The notes: generated by a model not told the origin, from the letters alone. Positions 27,733 to 37,016 are shown, counted from the first letter of the stretch. The stretch: 64,000 nt of DNA from an uncultured Pseudomonadales bacterium (GCA_943787425.1 CALSMJ010000005.1:186001-250000), one strand, 5' to 3'. Program-made: numbers and translations.

Positions 27733-27755
27733 AAAGGCCCAAGAGGGCGGCCTTT
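27733..27755 (-). terminator. Intrinsic-terminator-like hairpin, minus-strand orientation
   Basis: On the minus strand AAAGGCC and GGCCTTT form a stem (a few more pairs are possible through GCCC/GGGC) followed by a run of T residues, the usual intrinsic terminator form. No recognised minus-strand gene lies just upstream. It may end a small unannotated leftward transcript, or act weakly on the plus strand. Confidence 0.55.
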
Positions 27756-27927
27756 GCCGACTTACACCAATCGTTATGATTTCGCCGCGACAGCAAAAGC
27801 GTTTAAGCTTGTTGAACGCTCACCGGATTGACACGCGTTTTGGTCGTCCACGCTTGGGCCTGCGTTAACATTTTCGAACCCGCCCTGACAGCGGTCCGAT
27901 AACACCTTGCGTTCATGAGTTCGCGAT

Positions 27928-28881
27928 ATGAAGAAATTTCTATTGATCATCAGTGTTTTAATGCTTTTGTGCTCATTTTGGCTGCTAACAAAACCCTCGA
28001 TGTCTGAAATAGGGATTGCTTATGCTCAGCCCGCCGAGCCTGGGCAAGACCTCACCGTCACCTGGTTTGGCGTGACCACGCTGCTTATCGACGATGGCGT
28101 AACCCAAATATTAATCGATGGCTACTTCTCCCGCCCGAGTCTGCTGGATATCGCACTTGAGCGCAGGATCGAACCCGACCTTGTCGCCATCGAAGGCATG
28201 CTCAATCGGTTCGAGATCAATCGCCTCAAGGCGGTCATCCCCGTGCATTCCCATTTCGATCATGTGCTGGACAGCGCTGAAGTTGCGAAACAGACCGGGG
28301 CGCAACTGATGGGTTCAGCTACCACCGCGCACATCGCTGCCGGATCAAACCTGGCGACGCACCAAGTTAGCGTCATTGAAACCAAGACGGTCTATCCGGT
28401 CGGCGCCTTTGAAGTGACCTTTTATCCGTCCCAGCATGCCCCACTGGCGACTAACAGCGCGATCTCGGGCACGGTTGCCGCCCCGCTCACCTTACCCGCG
28501 CCTTACACCGCGTGGAAACTTGGAAAGGCCTACAGTCTAGTGATCACGCACCCAAACGGCCGCATGCTGATTCAAGGCAGTGCAGGCTTTGTGCCGAACG
28601 CGTTATCTGGGGTCAAAGTAGACGCTGTTTTTCTAGGCACCGGCGGCTTACCCTCATTATCGAAGGCCCATCAACTGGCCTATCTCGATGAAATGGTGAT
28701 ACAACGTCAACCTAAACGCGTCTACACGATCCATCATGATGACCTGTTCGGTGACCTGGGCCAGGTTGAACAAAATCTCGTGATGCCCAACTTTGATAAA
28801 ACGCAAGCCTTCGAGCTCGGCCAACAAGTGTTGCCCGCGCAGCTATTACAAATGCGGTTTGGCCAGCCGATCAATTTGTAA
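27928..28881 (+). CDS. Exported MBL-fold metal-dependent hydrolase
   Basis: A 317-residue protein with an N-terminal signal anchor or signal peptide (LLIISVLMLLCSFWLL). The metallo-beta-lactamase motif HxHxDH is present as HSHFDH near residue 110, with later histidines in PSQHAPL and TIHHDDL. The UlaG/RomA-like layout (WFGVTTLLIDDGVTQILIDG at the N-terminus) suggests a phosphodiesterase, lactonase or similar hydrolase acting in the periplasm. The substrate is unknown. Confidence 0.9.
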   Translation: MKKFLLIISVLMLLCSFWLLTKPSMSEIGIAYAQPAEPGQDLTVTWFGVTTLLIDDGVTQILIDGYFSRPSLLDIALERRIEPDLVAIEGMLNRFEINRLKAVIPVHSHFDHVLDSAEVAKQTGAQLMGSATTAHIAAGSNLATHQVSVIETKTVYPVGAFEVTFYPSQHAPLATNSAISGTVAAPLTLPAPYTAWKLGKAYSLVITHPNGRMLIQGSAGFVPNALSGVKVDAVFLGTGGLPSLSKAHQLAYLDEMVIQRQPKRVYTIHHDDLFGDLGQVEQNLVMPNFDKTQAFELGQQVLPAQLLQMRFGQPINL

Positions 28882-28919
28882 GGCGCCTCAACAGGGCCAA
28901 TTCGTCTTAACGCTTGCGC

Positions 28920-29279
28920 TTAGACTTGATCCGACAAAAACTCGCCACGCGCAACCCCAGTTTCGTCATATACCGGTTCTTCCAAATCAACCCGGTATTT
29001 CTTTATGGGTTTCTCCATCGGCAATCGATCGAATTTCGCCAAGTGTTGCCCCATATCGCGGTACCAGTGGCTTGCCAAATGCGCCGACAACGTTTCAGAC
29101 GAGGTCCATTCTTCGTAGACCATCACTCGACCCGGCGTCAAATGATCTTCCGTCCAGGAGTAGGCAATGCATCCGACCTCGGCAAGCGCGCCCTCAACGA
29201 GGGGTCTTGCAGCACGCAGAATCTCCGGCACGTCCTCATGGGATTGGAAATCAATAAAACCTGAAATAATTACCGTCAT
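28920..29279 (-). CDS. Antibiotic biosynthesis monooxygenase (ABM)-domain protein
   Basis: A ~119-residue dimeric alpha+beta-barrel (ABM) protein: MTVIISGFIDFQSHEDVPEI at the start and MVYEEWTSSETLSAHLAS in the middle. ATG 29279 follows GAGG with five bases between. Such proteins include cofactor-free quinol monooxygenases and uncharacterised stress proteins. A second ABM gene lies at 34016-34321. It is convergent with the MBL hydrolase gene, 38 bp apart. Confidence 0.85.
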   Translation of the reverse strand: MTVIISGFIDFQSHEDVPEILRAARPLVEGALAEVGCIAYSWTEDHLTPGRVMVYEEWTSSETLSAHLASHWYRDMGQHLAKFDRLPMEKPIKKYRVDLEEPVYDETGVARGEFLSDQV

Positions 29280-29316
29280 AAACACCTCGCTCGTCGCATA
29301 CTAAGAATTTCGAGGC

Positions 29317-29652
29317 TCAGCATACCATCGAGCGGCAACCAGCACAGGTTTTCGGCTCGGCAGCGTCCGTTTGCTTGCAAGGACCCGTTTGGTCTGTCGC
29401 GGGTGCCTGCGCCACCTGCTGCACGCTCTGAAACCTGCCTACCGATGACCTGACAAGCAACGAAGGGCCGGCGACGGCAATGCCGTTCGGGCTTGCGATG
29501 GTGACCGCGACCAGGGCGTTGAGGCGGCTGGGTCGCCCCTCAGGGGTTACCGGTTATCCGATAAAAAATGGCGCGACGACGACCGTCGAGGCAGCGACCA
29601 GCATAAATTCTAGTGAGACGGATGTGATTTTTACGATGCGTCTTTTGGACAC
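29317..29652 (-). pseudogene. Small membrane-protein ORF (32 residues) with open frame continuing past an in-frame TAA
   Basis: A GTG at 29652 lies six bases after AAAGGAG, a strong start signal. The first 32 codons encode a basic N-terminus (SKRRIVKIT) and one hydrophobic helix (FMLVAASTVVVAPFFIG), ending at TAA 29554-29556. The same frame stays open for 78 more codons, to TGA at 29317, with an Ala/Val-rich part and a Cys-rich end (CAGCRSMVC). It is either a real 32-residue single-helix protein, or a ~110-residue gene broken by one nonsense codon. No family is recognised. Confidence 0.45.
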
Positions 29653-30117
29653 GATTTGCTCCTTTTGCAAGTTTTACCCACAGTCCTTTTGAGACTCGCA
29701 GGCTATATGGTGCCAGCAGTGCCTGTTTTCAAGCTCAATCCTCAACGCTTACTCAAGATTAAGGTTAATCCTATGAAAATTTAGGCAGATGGCTTTCACA
29801 CCCACAAATACGCATCGAAAAACGCTTTGGACCTACCCTTTAGAAAAAAATTATTTTAATAGGCGGACTGCCCGCAACGCCAAACGGCACCCGTTTCAAC
29901 GACACAGAACAGATAGCTCCGAAACCCTTTAGCGTTTTTCGGTCTATCGATATTCAATTATTGATAATTTATGGAAAGAGTGGTTTTGTTGAACCAAAGC
30001 GCGCAGATCCCGGCTCAAACGTCTCATTCGCCGAGCGCGTATCCGCCGGCAAAAGCACCCTAGACCTCAAACACGACGCGCGACTTTATTCCGTAACCGA
30101 CGTGCCTGCAGAAGGTC
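29653..30117. other. Intergenic stretch without a recognisable gene
   Basis: The left edge holds the ribosome-binding site of the small leftward ORF. The rest is comparatively A+T-rich around 29830-29990 and shows only short broken frames on both strands. It separates the small ORF from the 3' end of the DAHP synthase gene. No terminator hairpin is clear. Confidence 0.45.
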
Positions 30118-31179
30118 TTACCCAGCGTGCTGCCTACGGGCACGGACGGCACTTGCAAGGTCCTGCAATAAGACCTCAGTATCCTCCCAAGCGATGCAGG
30201 GGTCGGTAATACTTTGGCCGTATTTCAAAGCCGCCTTGTCAACGACCTCTTGCCGGCCCGCTTCAATATTGGACTCGATCATCAACCCAAAGATCGCTTG
30301 GTTACCTCGAGCAACTTGGGTTGCGATATCCGTGACGACATCAATCTGCCGGGCCGGAATCTTTCGACTGTTGGCGTGACTGGCATCGATCATGATGCGC
30401 GCCTGCAAACCCGCTTTGTGCAACATATCAGCCGCATCCTGAACGGAGAACATATCGTAGTTCGCGCGCTTGCCGCCTCTTAAAATAATATGACAGTCTT
30501 CGTTGCCCTTGGTTTGGACAATGGCCGAGCGGCCTTGCTTGCTCACGGACAAAAAATGATGCGGATTAGAGGCCGACCGGATGGCATCCACAGCAACCTG
30601 TACGTCCCCATCAGTCGCATTTTTAAACCCGACGGGGCAGGACAAGCCAGAGGCCAGCTCTCGATGCGTTTGGCTTTCCGTTGTTCTCGCGCCAATCGCG
30701 CCCCAAGACACGAGGTCTGCTAAATATTGTGGGCTAATTAGATCCAGATACTCTGTTCCAGCCGCTAGGCCCATGTCGGCGAGCTCAGACAACAAACCTC
30801 TGGCGAGCTTCAATCCTTCGTTGATCTGGAAGGTGTTGTCCAGATACGGATCATTGATCAGGCCCTTCCAGCCCACGATGGTCCTAGGTTTTTCGAAGTA
30901 GACCCGCATCACGACGCAAATCTCAGACTGAACCGCATCGGCTGTCGCCTTGAGGCGCTTGGCGTAATCGAGTGCTGCTTTGGTGTCATGAATCGAACAG
31001 GGCCCGACCACCGCGAGCAACCGATCATCCGAACCACTCAATATATTATGGATGGCCGCTCGCGCATCATTGACAGTGCGCTGAGCTTGCTCAGAAGGTG
31101 GGATTTCACGAATCAGCGCATCGGGCTCCAGTAATTCTGTTATGGAATCGATTCGAAGATCATCTGTATTTACGGACAT
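30118..31179 (-). CDS. aroG: 3-deoxy-7-phosphoheptulonate (DAHP) synthase, class I
   Basis: A 353-residue class I DAHP synthase, which joins phosphoenolpyruvate and erythrose 4-phosphate in the first step of the shikimate pathway. Family text runs throughout: VVGPCSIHDTKAALDYAKRL (metal-binding Cys), FEKPRTIVGWKGLINDP, GARTTESQTHRELASGLSCP, LRGGKRANYD and IMIDASHANSRK. Length and start (ATG 31179) are normal for AroG/AroF/AroH. Which aromatic amino acid inhibits it cannot be read from sequence alone, so the symbol marks the family rather than an isozyme. No partner genes of the pathway are adjacent. Confidence 0.95.
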   Translation of the reverse strand: MSVNTDDLRIDSITELLEPDALIREIPPSEQAQRTVNDARAAIHNILSGSDDRLLAVVGPCSIHDTKAALDYAKRLKATADAVQSEICVVMRVYFEKPRTIVGWKGLINDPYLDNTFQINEGLKLARGLLSELADMGLAAGTEYLDLISPQYLADLVSWGAIGARTTESQTHRELASGLSCPVGFKNATDGDVQVAVDAIRSASNPHHFLSVSKQGRSAIVQTKGNEDCHIILRGGKRANYDMFSVQDAADMLHKAGLQARIMIDASHANSRKIPARQIDVVTDIATQVARGNQAIFGLMIESNIEAGRQEVVDKAALKYGQSITDPCIAWEDTEVLLQDLASAVRARRQHAG

Positions 31180-31579
31180 GATTTTGCCTAATGCTCAAGG
31201 AGTGGCTCGATTGAAGCCGCAGATAATACCATAGGTCCTGCGCCGAAATCATGGCGCAGTTGTCGCTTATCCTTGGATGGCATCAATTAAGCGACCTAAC
31301 ACCGTTTATTGATCTTCGACAGCGGCTTGCTCGAAGCCCCAACCCAACATTTCGATTGGCGCTTAAACCCATTCCTGCAGTCCATTGATTAATTCCAGGG
31401 ATTACGTACGACTTAAGGCGCACGCTGCTTGCGCGACCTCAAAGGCATCACGTCAAAACCAATTTAAGGTCCTGCAGGGCCTCGCTGATGGGGACTCGAG
31501 GCCGACATGAACACCGAGATTCTCGTAACCGATGTCGATACTCGCTCTACTTTTGAAACGGCGCGCGCATATCGCAACC
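31180..31579. other. Intergenic stretch without a recognisable gene
   Basis: It lies between the DAHP synthase start and the 3' end of a small membrane-protein gene, both on the minus strand. A 45-codon plus-strand frame beginning at 31252 has no ribosome-binding site or family resemblance. The DAHP synthase promoter must be at the left end. No leader peptide rich in aromatic codons was found. Confidence 0.45.
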
Positions 31580-31975
31580 TCACCAGTCGCTGACAAAAAT
31601 TGTTTTGGACTCTTTTTTATGCTCGATAAGCAGGATCGGAACCAAACAACATAACATGCCGACGGCAGCCCAATCCTGCCAAACGGCTGCGCCCATCGTC
31701 ATGGCCGTGACGGCTGTCACGATCAGAAAATTAGTGAAAACCAAGAGCGGCGCAACAGACGATAAGGGCCTTTGATGCCTTAAATAATTAAAAATGAAGT
31801 AAGAAAGCGTTAAAAACGTTGCCGATCGAATCGCCATAAACCGTAGCTGATTGCCGATTAACTCAATCTGCTCAAAGCCCCAAGGTAATGACAAGAAATA
31901 ACCAAACGGCGCGATAGACGCTGACAGCACAAGCCAAAACATCAGCACAATTAAAAACCCGCGAATCAGCGTCAC
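31580..31975 (-). CDS. Small four-helix membrane protein, function unknown
   Basis: A ~131-residue protein with hydrophobic segments near residues 5-25, 40-60, 70-90 and 95-115 and a short charged tail (EHKKESKTIFVSDW). A GTG at 31975 is favoured as start because GGGAG lies five bases before it; a TTG at 31987 is the alternative. I do not recognise the family. Confidence 0.65.
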   Translation of the reverse strand: MTLIRGFLIVLMFWLVLSASIAPFGYFLSLPWGFEQIELIGNQLRFMAIRSATFLTLSYFIFNYLRHQRPLSSVAPLLVFTNFLIVTAVTAMTMGAAVWQDWAAVGMLCCLVPILLIEHKKESKTIFVSDW

Positions 31976-32413
31976 AGTCGCTCCCAAAATATTTTTCTTA
32001 TTTTTCTTCCCCCGAACTTAACCGTTCAGCGCGCTTAATCATAGCATTGCAAAACGCAACAGAACCAAAGCAGCCCTTGGCGTCAATTTTTTAGCGCTTT
32101 GGTTTTGAACCGATCGCATTAATCGATCAAACGCATCTGCTAAAAAGGCACTCAGAGGGCAGCACTTGCGGCACCCAACTGCTGCGCGTCCAGACGTTCT
32201 TAAGATCACACCGGTCACAAAAGCGTTCATCATTCAGTGCCCAATCATTTTTTGGACCTTGATCAGGCCGATCAAGCCGTAAGGCGGGCCATTACTCTTT
32301 GAGTGCATCGAAAGTCCAATAGGACCACGATAAGACTTTCGCCTTACCCTCTGTCCAAGTCGACACCTGTATTGGATAATAGCCCAATCAAACCCAGCAC
32401 TGAGGGCAGCAAC
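31976..32413. other. Intergenic stretch with weak minus-strand ORFs
   Basis: Two minus-strand frames (32039-32233 and 32234-32440) almost touch. They are low-complexity, lack ribosome-binding sites and overlap the start of the divergent PepSY-like gene. No recognised gene. GAGGG before 32414 is the binding site of the rightward gene. Confidence 0.4.
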
Positions 32414-32950
32414 ATGCGCGCAACGATCATAAAACTGCACTTATTTGTGGCGGCATTTTTTGCACCCATCTTATTAATGGTCGCAGTATCGGGCGGGCTC
32501 TATCTCATTGGCAGCAAAGGCACCACCGAGCGCATCACCCTCATGGTGCCGGAAACGGTTGTCTTCGATGAAGAGGCCGCCGATCTCGAGGCCGAAGTCT
32601 CGTCCCTGCTGAAACAATTGGGCCAATCTGCTGATTTCGAATATTTGAAAACCAGCGGCAAGACGCTTATCACTCGCCCCACCTCGCGCATCGGTTTTGA
32701 GATTTCCCAAACTGAAACCGGGCTTTCGGTCGTCGAGGTCCGGCCGGACTGGATCAAAACCATCGTTGAACTGCACAAGGGGCACGGCCCAACGCTGTTC
32801 AAAACTTTTCAGAAGGTAATGGCTGTTGGGCTTTTGTTTATTGTCCTATCTGGATTGTGGTTAGGCTTAACCGCCAAGGGACTCCGCAAAAGCACCCTCT
32901 TAACCAGTGCTGCAGGCGCAGTGATTTTCTTACTTTTGGCGCTGAGTTAA
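32414..32950 (+). CDS. PepSY-associated transmembrane-like protein
   Basis: A 178-residue protein with an N-terminal membrane helix (LFVAAFFAPILLMVAVSGGL), a ~95-residue soluble segment and two C-terminal helices (MAVGLLFIVLSGLWLGLTA and AAGAVIFLLLALS). The pattern HLFVAAFFAPILLMVAVSGG then VELHKGHGPTLFKTFQKVMA matches small PepSY_TM proteins, often linked to iron uptake or flavin reduction. The start at 32414 follows GAGGG; an in-frame ATG at 32303 adds unlike sequence. No iron-uptake gene is adjacent. Confidence 0.75.
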   Translation: MRATIIKLHLFVAAFFAPILLMVAVSGGLYLIGSKGTTERITLMVPETVVFDEEAADLEAEVSSLLKQLGQSADFEYLKTSGKTLITRPTSRIGFEISQTETGLSVVEVRPDWIKTIVELHKGHGPTLFKTFQKVMAVGLLFIVLSGLWLGLTAKGLRKSTLLTSAAGAVIFLLLALS

Positions 32951-33169
32951 AAAAACGCTTGGCCCAGACCCTGTAAGCCCCAGGATCAGCTCGACGAGCA
33001 AATCGCGGTGAGGTGGCTCATTGATTATCCGAGGAATCCATTTAGGTCCTATAGCGCGCAAACCAAAATAGCTCCGGACAAAAAACTGGGCAATCCTCGC
33101 CCTTGTCAACGTCCAGGCTTTGAAGAACAACCTAACCCACCCCGAAGGGTAAAGAATCGAAGCTTCGAG

Positions 33170-33925
33170 CTACGCAGAATCAGCGCGTTGAGCATCACCC
33201 ATCAGACCTTCTTTGGGGTAGCCCTCTATCGCGCGAAGCCCTTGATCGAAGGCCTGGAGCGCCTCAATTTGATCACACATTGCTTCCGCCCGGCGCTTCA
33301 ACGCCTGGGCACTTGGGGCAATCTGCTGATCGATCGATTCCCGCAAGCCAGAAATCCTGGTTTGCAGTTCGGCGGCACTCAGCTCGCCGCTGATAACACT
33401 CGACAACAAAGCCGCACCGTACGCTTCAATCAATAAGACAATCGTCGGTTCAATGGCACCTGTCATCGCGACCTCAAGATCTTCGCTGATTGCAGCGGAG
33501 TTAAAATAGGTTGCCGAGGCATTCGTTTGGATCTCTTTGAGCAAATCGGTCATTGGTTGCAGCAGTCGCGATTTTTCCGCCGCGTCGAGCACCAGCAATT
33601 CATCCGCCACCGAGGCAATCGCAGCTCGTGCAACCGAGGTAGCATCAGCCGCAATCATTGCGGCGTTAGGAATGATTTCTCGAAGGGTTTGATCAAACCC
33701 TAGGGTTGCTTCTTGTTGGGCGGCACTTAAGGCGCGCGGCTTTCCGTCAACCATCAAAGCCGCGCCCGCAAATTGAATTGTCACGCCAGAGGCGGCGGTG
33801 ACGCTTAATACATCCGGCGTCAATAAAACTTCCAGCGTATTGGACGCGACGCGACAGCGCTCATCCTGGGCGGCCGTCATGCCACTAACAAGGAGCGTTA
33901 TGCACAGTAAGACTATTTTTTTCAA
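33170..33925 (-). CDS. Secreted DUF2884 (YggN-like) protein
   Basis: A 251-residue protein with a signal peptide (LLCITLLVSGMTAAQ). The mature part has the DUF2884 layout: an early cysteine, VTIQFAGAALMVDGKPRALS then AAQQEATLGFDQTLREIIP, long amphipathic helices, and a conserved late cysteine (AEAMCDQIEALQAF). It starts at TTG 33925, eight bases after AAGG. It is a periplasmic protein of unknown role, found mainly in Gammaproteobacteria, which supports the taxonomic guess for this window. Confidence 0.83.
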   Translation of the reverse strand: MKKIVLLCITLLVSGMTAAQDERCRVASNTLEVLLTPDVLSVTAASGVTIQFAGAALMVDGKPRALSAAQQEATLGFDQTLREIIPNAAMIAADATSVARAAIASVADELLVLDAAEKSRLLQPMTDLLKEIQTNASATYFNSAAISEDLEVAMTGAIEPTIVLLIEAYGAALLSSVISGELSAAELQTRISGLRESIDQQIAPSAQALKRRAEAMCDQIEALQAFDQGLRAIEGYPKEGLMGDAQRADSA

Positions 33926-34015
33926 TTGCTGAACCTTAAAATGTGTACTGGTGTTATAGTAGTATATAACACCAAGATCAGCAACTGCGAAAGATACCGC
34001 AAATCAGACAAGGCG

Positions 34016-34321
34016 CTATCGAGTCGGCATCGCAACTTCTTTGGCTTCATAAAAAGCTGCCGTCACCGACTTTGGCGGATGAGCGGCCATCGCGGCCTGA
34101 AAAGCAGCCATATGGGGTTGCCCAAAGTGATCCATCAATACGGCCATTGATTCCCACTTCTCCGTGATTCGAATGACATCGGGGTTATTGATTTCAACCG
34201 AGAAGGTATAATCGTGACAACCCGCCTCTAATCGGCTCGCTGTTTCCATCTCGGCAATCGCATCAGTCATATTGGCAATCTTCTCGGCTGTCGTTTCAAT
34301 CACAGCGTTCACTACAATCAT
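34016..34321 (-). CDS. Antibiotic biosynthesis monooxygenase (ABM)-domain protein
   Basis: A ~101-residue ABM-type protein (MIVVNAVIETTAEKIANMTD, then DVIRITEKWESMAVLMDHFG and PHMAAFQAAM). ATG 34321 follows AAAAGGAACTGTG. It lies ~85 bp downstream of the frameshifted Rieske oxygenase gene in the same direction and may be co-transcribed with it. Cofactor-independent oxygenation or a chaperone-like role for reactive products is possible. Confidence 0.84.
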   Translation of the reverse strand: MIVVNAVIETTAEKIANMTDAIAEMETASRLEAGCHDYTFSVEINNPDVIRITEKWESMAVLMDHFGQPHMAAFQAAMAAHPPKSVTAAFYEAKEVAMPTR

Positions 34322-34407
34322 CACAGTTCCTTTTGGTTGTTTTTCTTTTGGATCTCACGCGTCTTTTAACTCGAGCCCAAATCATAGTGAAGCAACCCAG
34401 CGCCGCC

Positions 34408-35809
34408 CTATTTAAAGACCAATGGCACCGCCTCAACTTGGCCTAGATAGTCATCCAACGTGTTGTGGAAATTCCGAATCCTTACCTCTTGGTAATTGGC
34501 GAGGGTTTGTCCGGGCTTCATCGACGCATTCATCCCGGCCCATTGCCGATAAAAGTTTTCGGTATCCTGATCTAAGACTTTGGCTAAAGGGAAATCTGGA
34601 ACCTGGGTGTAAGAATCGTTCATCCCAAGGTGAATCGGCTCAGCGGGCAGTGGCCTTGGCGCGCCTTCTGGCACGGGCTGCAACAATAAGACCTCATGGA
34701 TACAGGTGCCAAGCCCTGTCGGTCGAAAGCGGTAAATCAATGGAATCTGAATGCCGGGGAAAAAACAGGCATTCGGGAAATAGATGATATTCAATGGAGT
34801 CCAACATAATGCTGGTGCTCACCGCACTAAGATCCGTTTTGAAGCGCTGCCCCAGCGCTGCCCGTTGATGCTGGGCATGCTGCTCACGAGCGGTCACACC
34901 GTCTGGCAGTTCATCCGTGTATCCCAAGAGCCGGTAGATCTCGGCCTGAGATTGCGTCTCGTTCGGGTTGCCTGTCGCAACCGTCTGTAAAAACCGCGTC
35001 ACGGTTGGGCCAAACACATCGTACTGCGTATTCGCCCAGCTCGCTGTATGAATCACCTCAGGATGGGTGCCTAAAACATGAAAAGCTTCTAAAAAGCCTT
35101 CCATGCACATTTTCCAGTTTCCAGGTAACGTCTTGACGGTATGCACCGCAACAAATCGATCCTCCAGCCCCCACGCCTTGAAATGCTCAGGCAGCACGCC
35201 AAGGTCGGCTTCAAGTGGCTGACAGGCCTTATCAAAATTAATGAACACAAAGCCCGCCCAAGTCTCGCAGGGTATCTCATCGAGGCCAAATTCCGCATCC
35301 TTGATATGGGGAAAATCCCAGCGACACGGGATTTCTCGCAACGAACCATCCAAATGCCAGGCCATGCCATGAAAGGGACACCGAATAAATTGCTTACCCT
35401 GCCCACAACTACCCGCATCGGTTAGGGCCATACCACGATGCGGGCAGGCATTCACGAACGCTCGAATGTGATGATCATCGCCTCGAATTACCAGCGCGCT
35501 GTAGGGCCCCACATCATAGGTATAAAAATCACCCGGCTTAAGGAGGTGCTCTTCTCGACAAGCCCATTGCCAGACCTTTGGCCACAGATGTTGCATTTCT
35601 AGATCGTAAAACTGCTGATGGGTGTAGCGCGCAAACGGTAGATCTTGGTCTCCTAAAAAAGCGGCGCTCGAGGTTAAAAGCGCAGGGTCTTGCGCATTTG
35701 ACGGCTCGGATTGCAATAAATCTTGCGTGGAGGGCCCTGGCGCTCTGGCTTCGCCCGGTGCAAGCGTCGGATCTCCTGGCGCGGTTAGCGCCTTCATCAT
35801 ATCTTTCAT
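34408..35809 (-). pseudogene. Rieske oxygenase alpha subunit, split by a single-base frameshift
   Basis: Two frames together give one ~465-residue Rieske oxygenase. The first (from ATG 35809) carries the Rieske motif CPHRGM and CPFHGMAW and the iron-binding helix region EGFLEAFHVLGTHPE, and would end at 34694. At about 34790-34797 family text jumps to the other frame: IMLDS continues as IIYFPNACFFPGIQIPLIYR, to the end at 34408. One extra base (A in TCCATTGAA) explains it. No slippery site is present, so a sequencing error or recent mutation is likelier than programmed frameshifting. It resembles the intact oxygenase at 23005-24387 and lies beside the unusual Rieske protein at 35950-36765. 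Confidence 0.85.
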
Positions 35810-35949
35810 GGCCCTTTACCTTCTAAGGTTCGCTCTGAGCCATTGCTCAATGCACAGCCCTGAGATGACTCGATTTTGCCCAGGAAACGTTGCCGGGTGC
35901 AAGGGATGCTCGACCGCGATCCACCTTCACCATCTTCCGCTGGCACCCG

Positions 35950-36765
35950 CTATTCGGCCAGCATCGCGTACAGCCTTTCCCCTCGCACCACCACTGTGGG
36001 TGGCGTCGGCAGTTCGCACTTGTTTCCGGATAAGCATTGACCTGAGCGCACATCAAACCGATAACCGTGCCAAGGACAGGTTATCGCGCCATCGATGAGT
36101 GTTTCGTTAACAAAACTTCCAAGTTGGTGTGGACAGGTAAGGCTGTAAACAATGAATTCACCCTGGTCTTCAACCAATCGCCAACGTTGGCCATTGAAGT
36201 CAAAATCAAGCGGATGCTGTGGCAAAACCGCTTCAACTGGGCCAAGATCGAGGGCCTCGGAAACCACAGACTTTTTCGCCGCGCGTTGATCTAGCGCCGC
36301 TTGACGACCGAGCATCATCGCCTCGTCCTCATCATACAAACCTTGATACAACCTCTGATACCCTGCGCCAACCCGCGCTTTTTGATCAACCGGCACGTCA
36401 GGCACGAAAAAGTCCGCTTGGATTGCAATATCTCTTGGGCCGTACTCAAATACATGGGTCCAGATTTCACTGCCGGCGCCAGGCCCCTCCAGCGTGCTGG
36501 AAATCCAGCGTCGATGGGTTCGATCAAGTCTGAGTTCCAGCACGAAAGCTTCTGACCGATGCGTCGTCAGCGCTGAAACCAAAGCCGCGCGCCAACCCCA
36601 GTCGCCAGCGTCGATCAGTTCAATGCTCGAAAAGGACCCACGATGTAAATACGGCAAATGCGCCCAGTCCAAAGCATTTTCATACATTCGATCCAGCGAC
36701 ACCGGCATCCTTCGTTGGTAACTGCCCACCCACAGCGTCGAAGCTGATAAAAGACCCTGCACCAT
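35950..36765 (-). CDS. Rieske protein with reversed domain order (iron-binding domain first, Rieske domain last)
   Basis: A 271-residue protein. Near residue 30 it has ALDWAHLPYLHRGSF, the DxxHxxxxH iron-ligand form of the catalytic domain of Rieske oxygenases. The C-terminal ~100 residues hold a complete Rieske centre: CPHQLGS near residue 205 and CPWHGYRF near residue 225. In ordinary Rieske oxygenases the order is the opposite. The start at 36765 follows AGGAG by seven bases. It lies 140 bp upstream of the frameshifted oxygenase in the same direction. It could be an independent small oxygenase, or supply electrons as a ferredoxin-like partner (inference). Confidence 0.82.
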   Translation of the reverse strand: MVQGLLSASTLWVGSYQRRMPVSLDRMYENALDWAHLPYLHRGSFSSIELIDAGDWGWRAALVSALTTHRSEAFVLELRLDRTHRRWISSTLEGPGAGSEIWTHVFEYGPRDIAIQADFFVPDVPVDQKARVGAGYQRLYQGLYDEDEAMMLGRQAALDQRAAKKSVVSEALDLGPVEAVLPQHPLDFDFNGQRWRLVEDQGEFIVYSLTCPHQLGSFVNETLIDGAITCPWHGYRFDVRSGQCLSGNKCELPTPPTVVVRGERLYAMLAE

Positions 36766-37016
36766 TTGCCCGCTCCTGATCGCGGAAAGGCGGGTTGCGC
36801 GACGAACACCCTCAATCCCGACTTAAACTTGAATAAATTGTACGCACAACCGGCGATTAAAACCCTTACCAGGCTCAAGCCTGCGGACCCTTAATGCAAC
36901 CTGCTGCTACGGCCCTGCTTGGCGCGAAGCAAACGACTCGGTTACGCCCGGTCTCTGCTGCGATCCAAAGTTCAAGCTTAAATCCACATTCTAAAGGCGG
37001 CCAAAAGTGCAGCGTA

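Larger units (their letters stand above)
27575..27927. other. Intergenic stretch with two hairpins and short unsupported ORFs
   Basis: It holds the stem-loop at 27585-27608 and the minus-strand terminator-like hairpin at 27733-27755. On the minus strand, short open frames end just before that terminator, for example one of ~43 codons ending in LNAFAVAAKS near 27777. None has a good ribosome-binding site or a family I recognise. A small RNA or peptide gene reading leftward would explain the orphan terminator. Confidence 0.45.

Noticed and set aside
29961..30209. 82-codon plus-strand ORF overlapping the DAHP synthase 3' end
   Set aside because: It overlaps a secure gene on the other strand by ~90 bases and has no binding site or recognised family.
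32039..32440. Two abutting minus-strand ORFs before the PepSY-like gene
   Set aside because: They overlap the start region of the better supported divergent gene and have no binding site or family text.
34780..34800. Programmed frameshift in the Rieske oxygenase
   Set aside because: The sequence TCCATTGAATATCATC has no slippery heptamer, no rare-codon/stop pair and no clear downstream structure.
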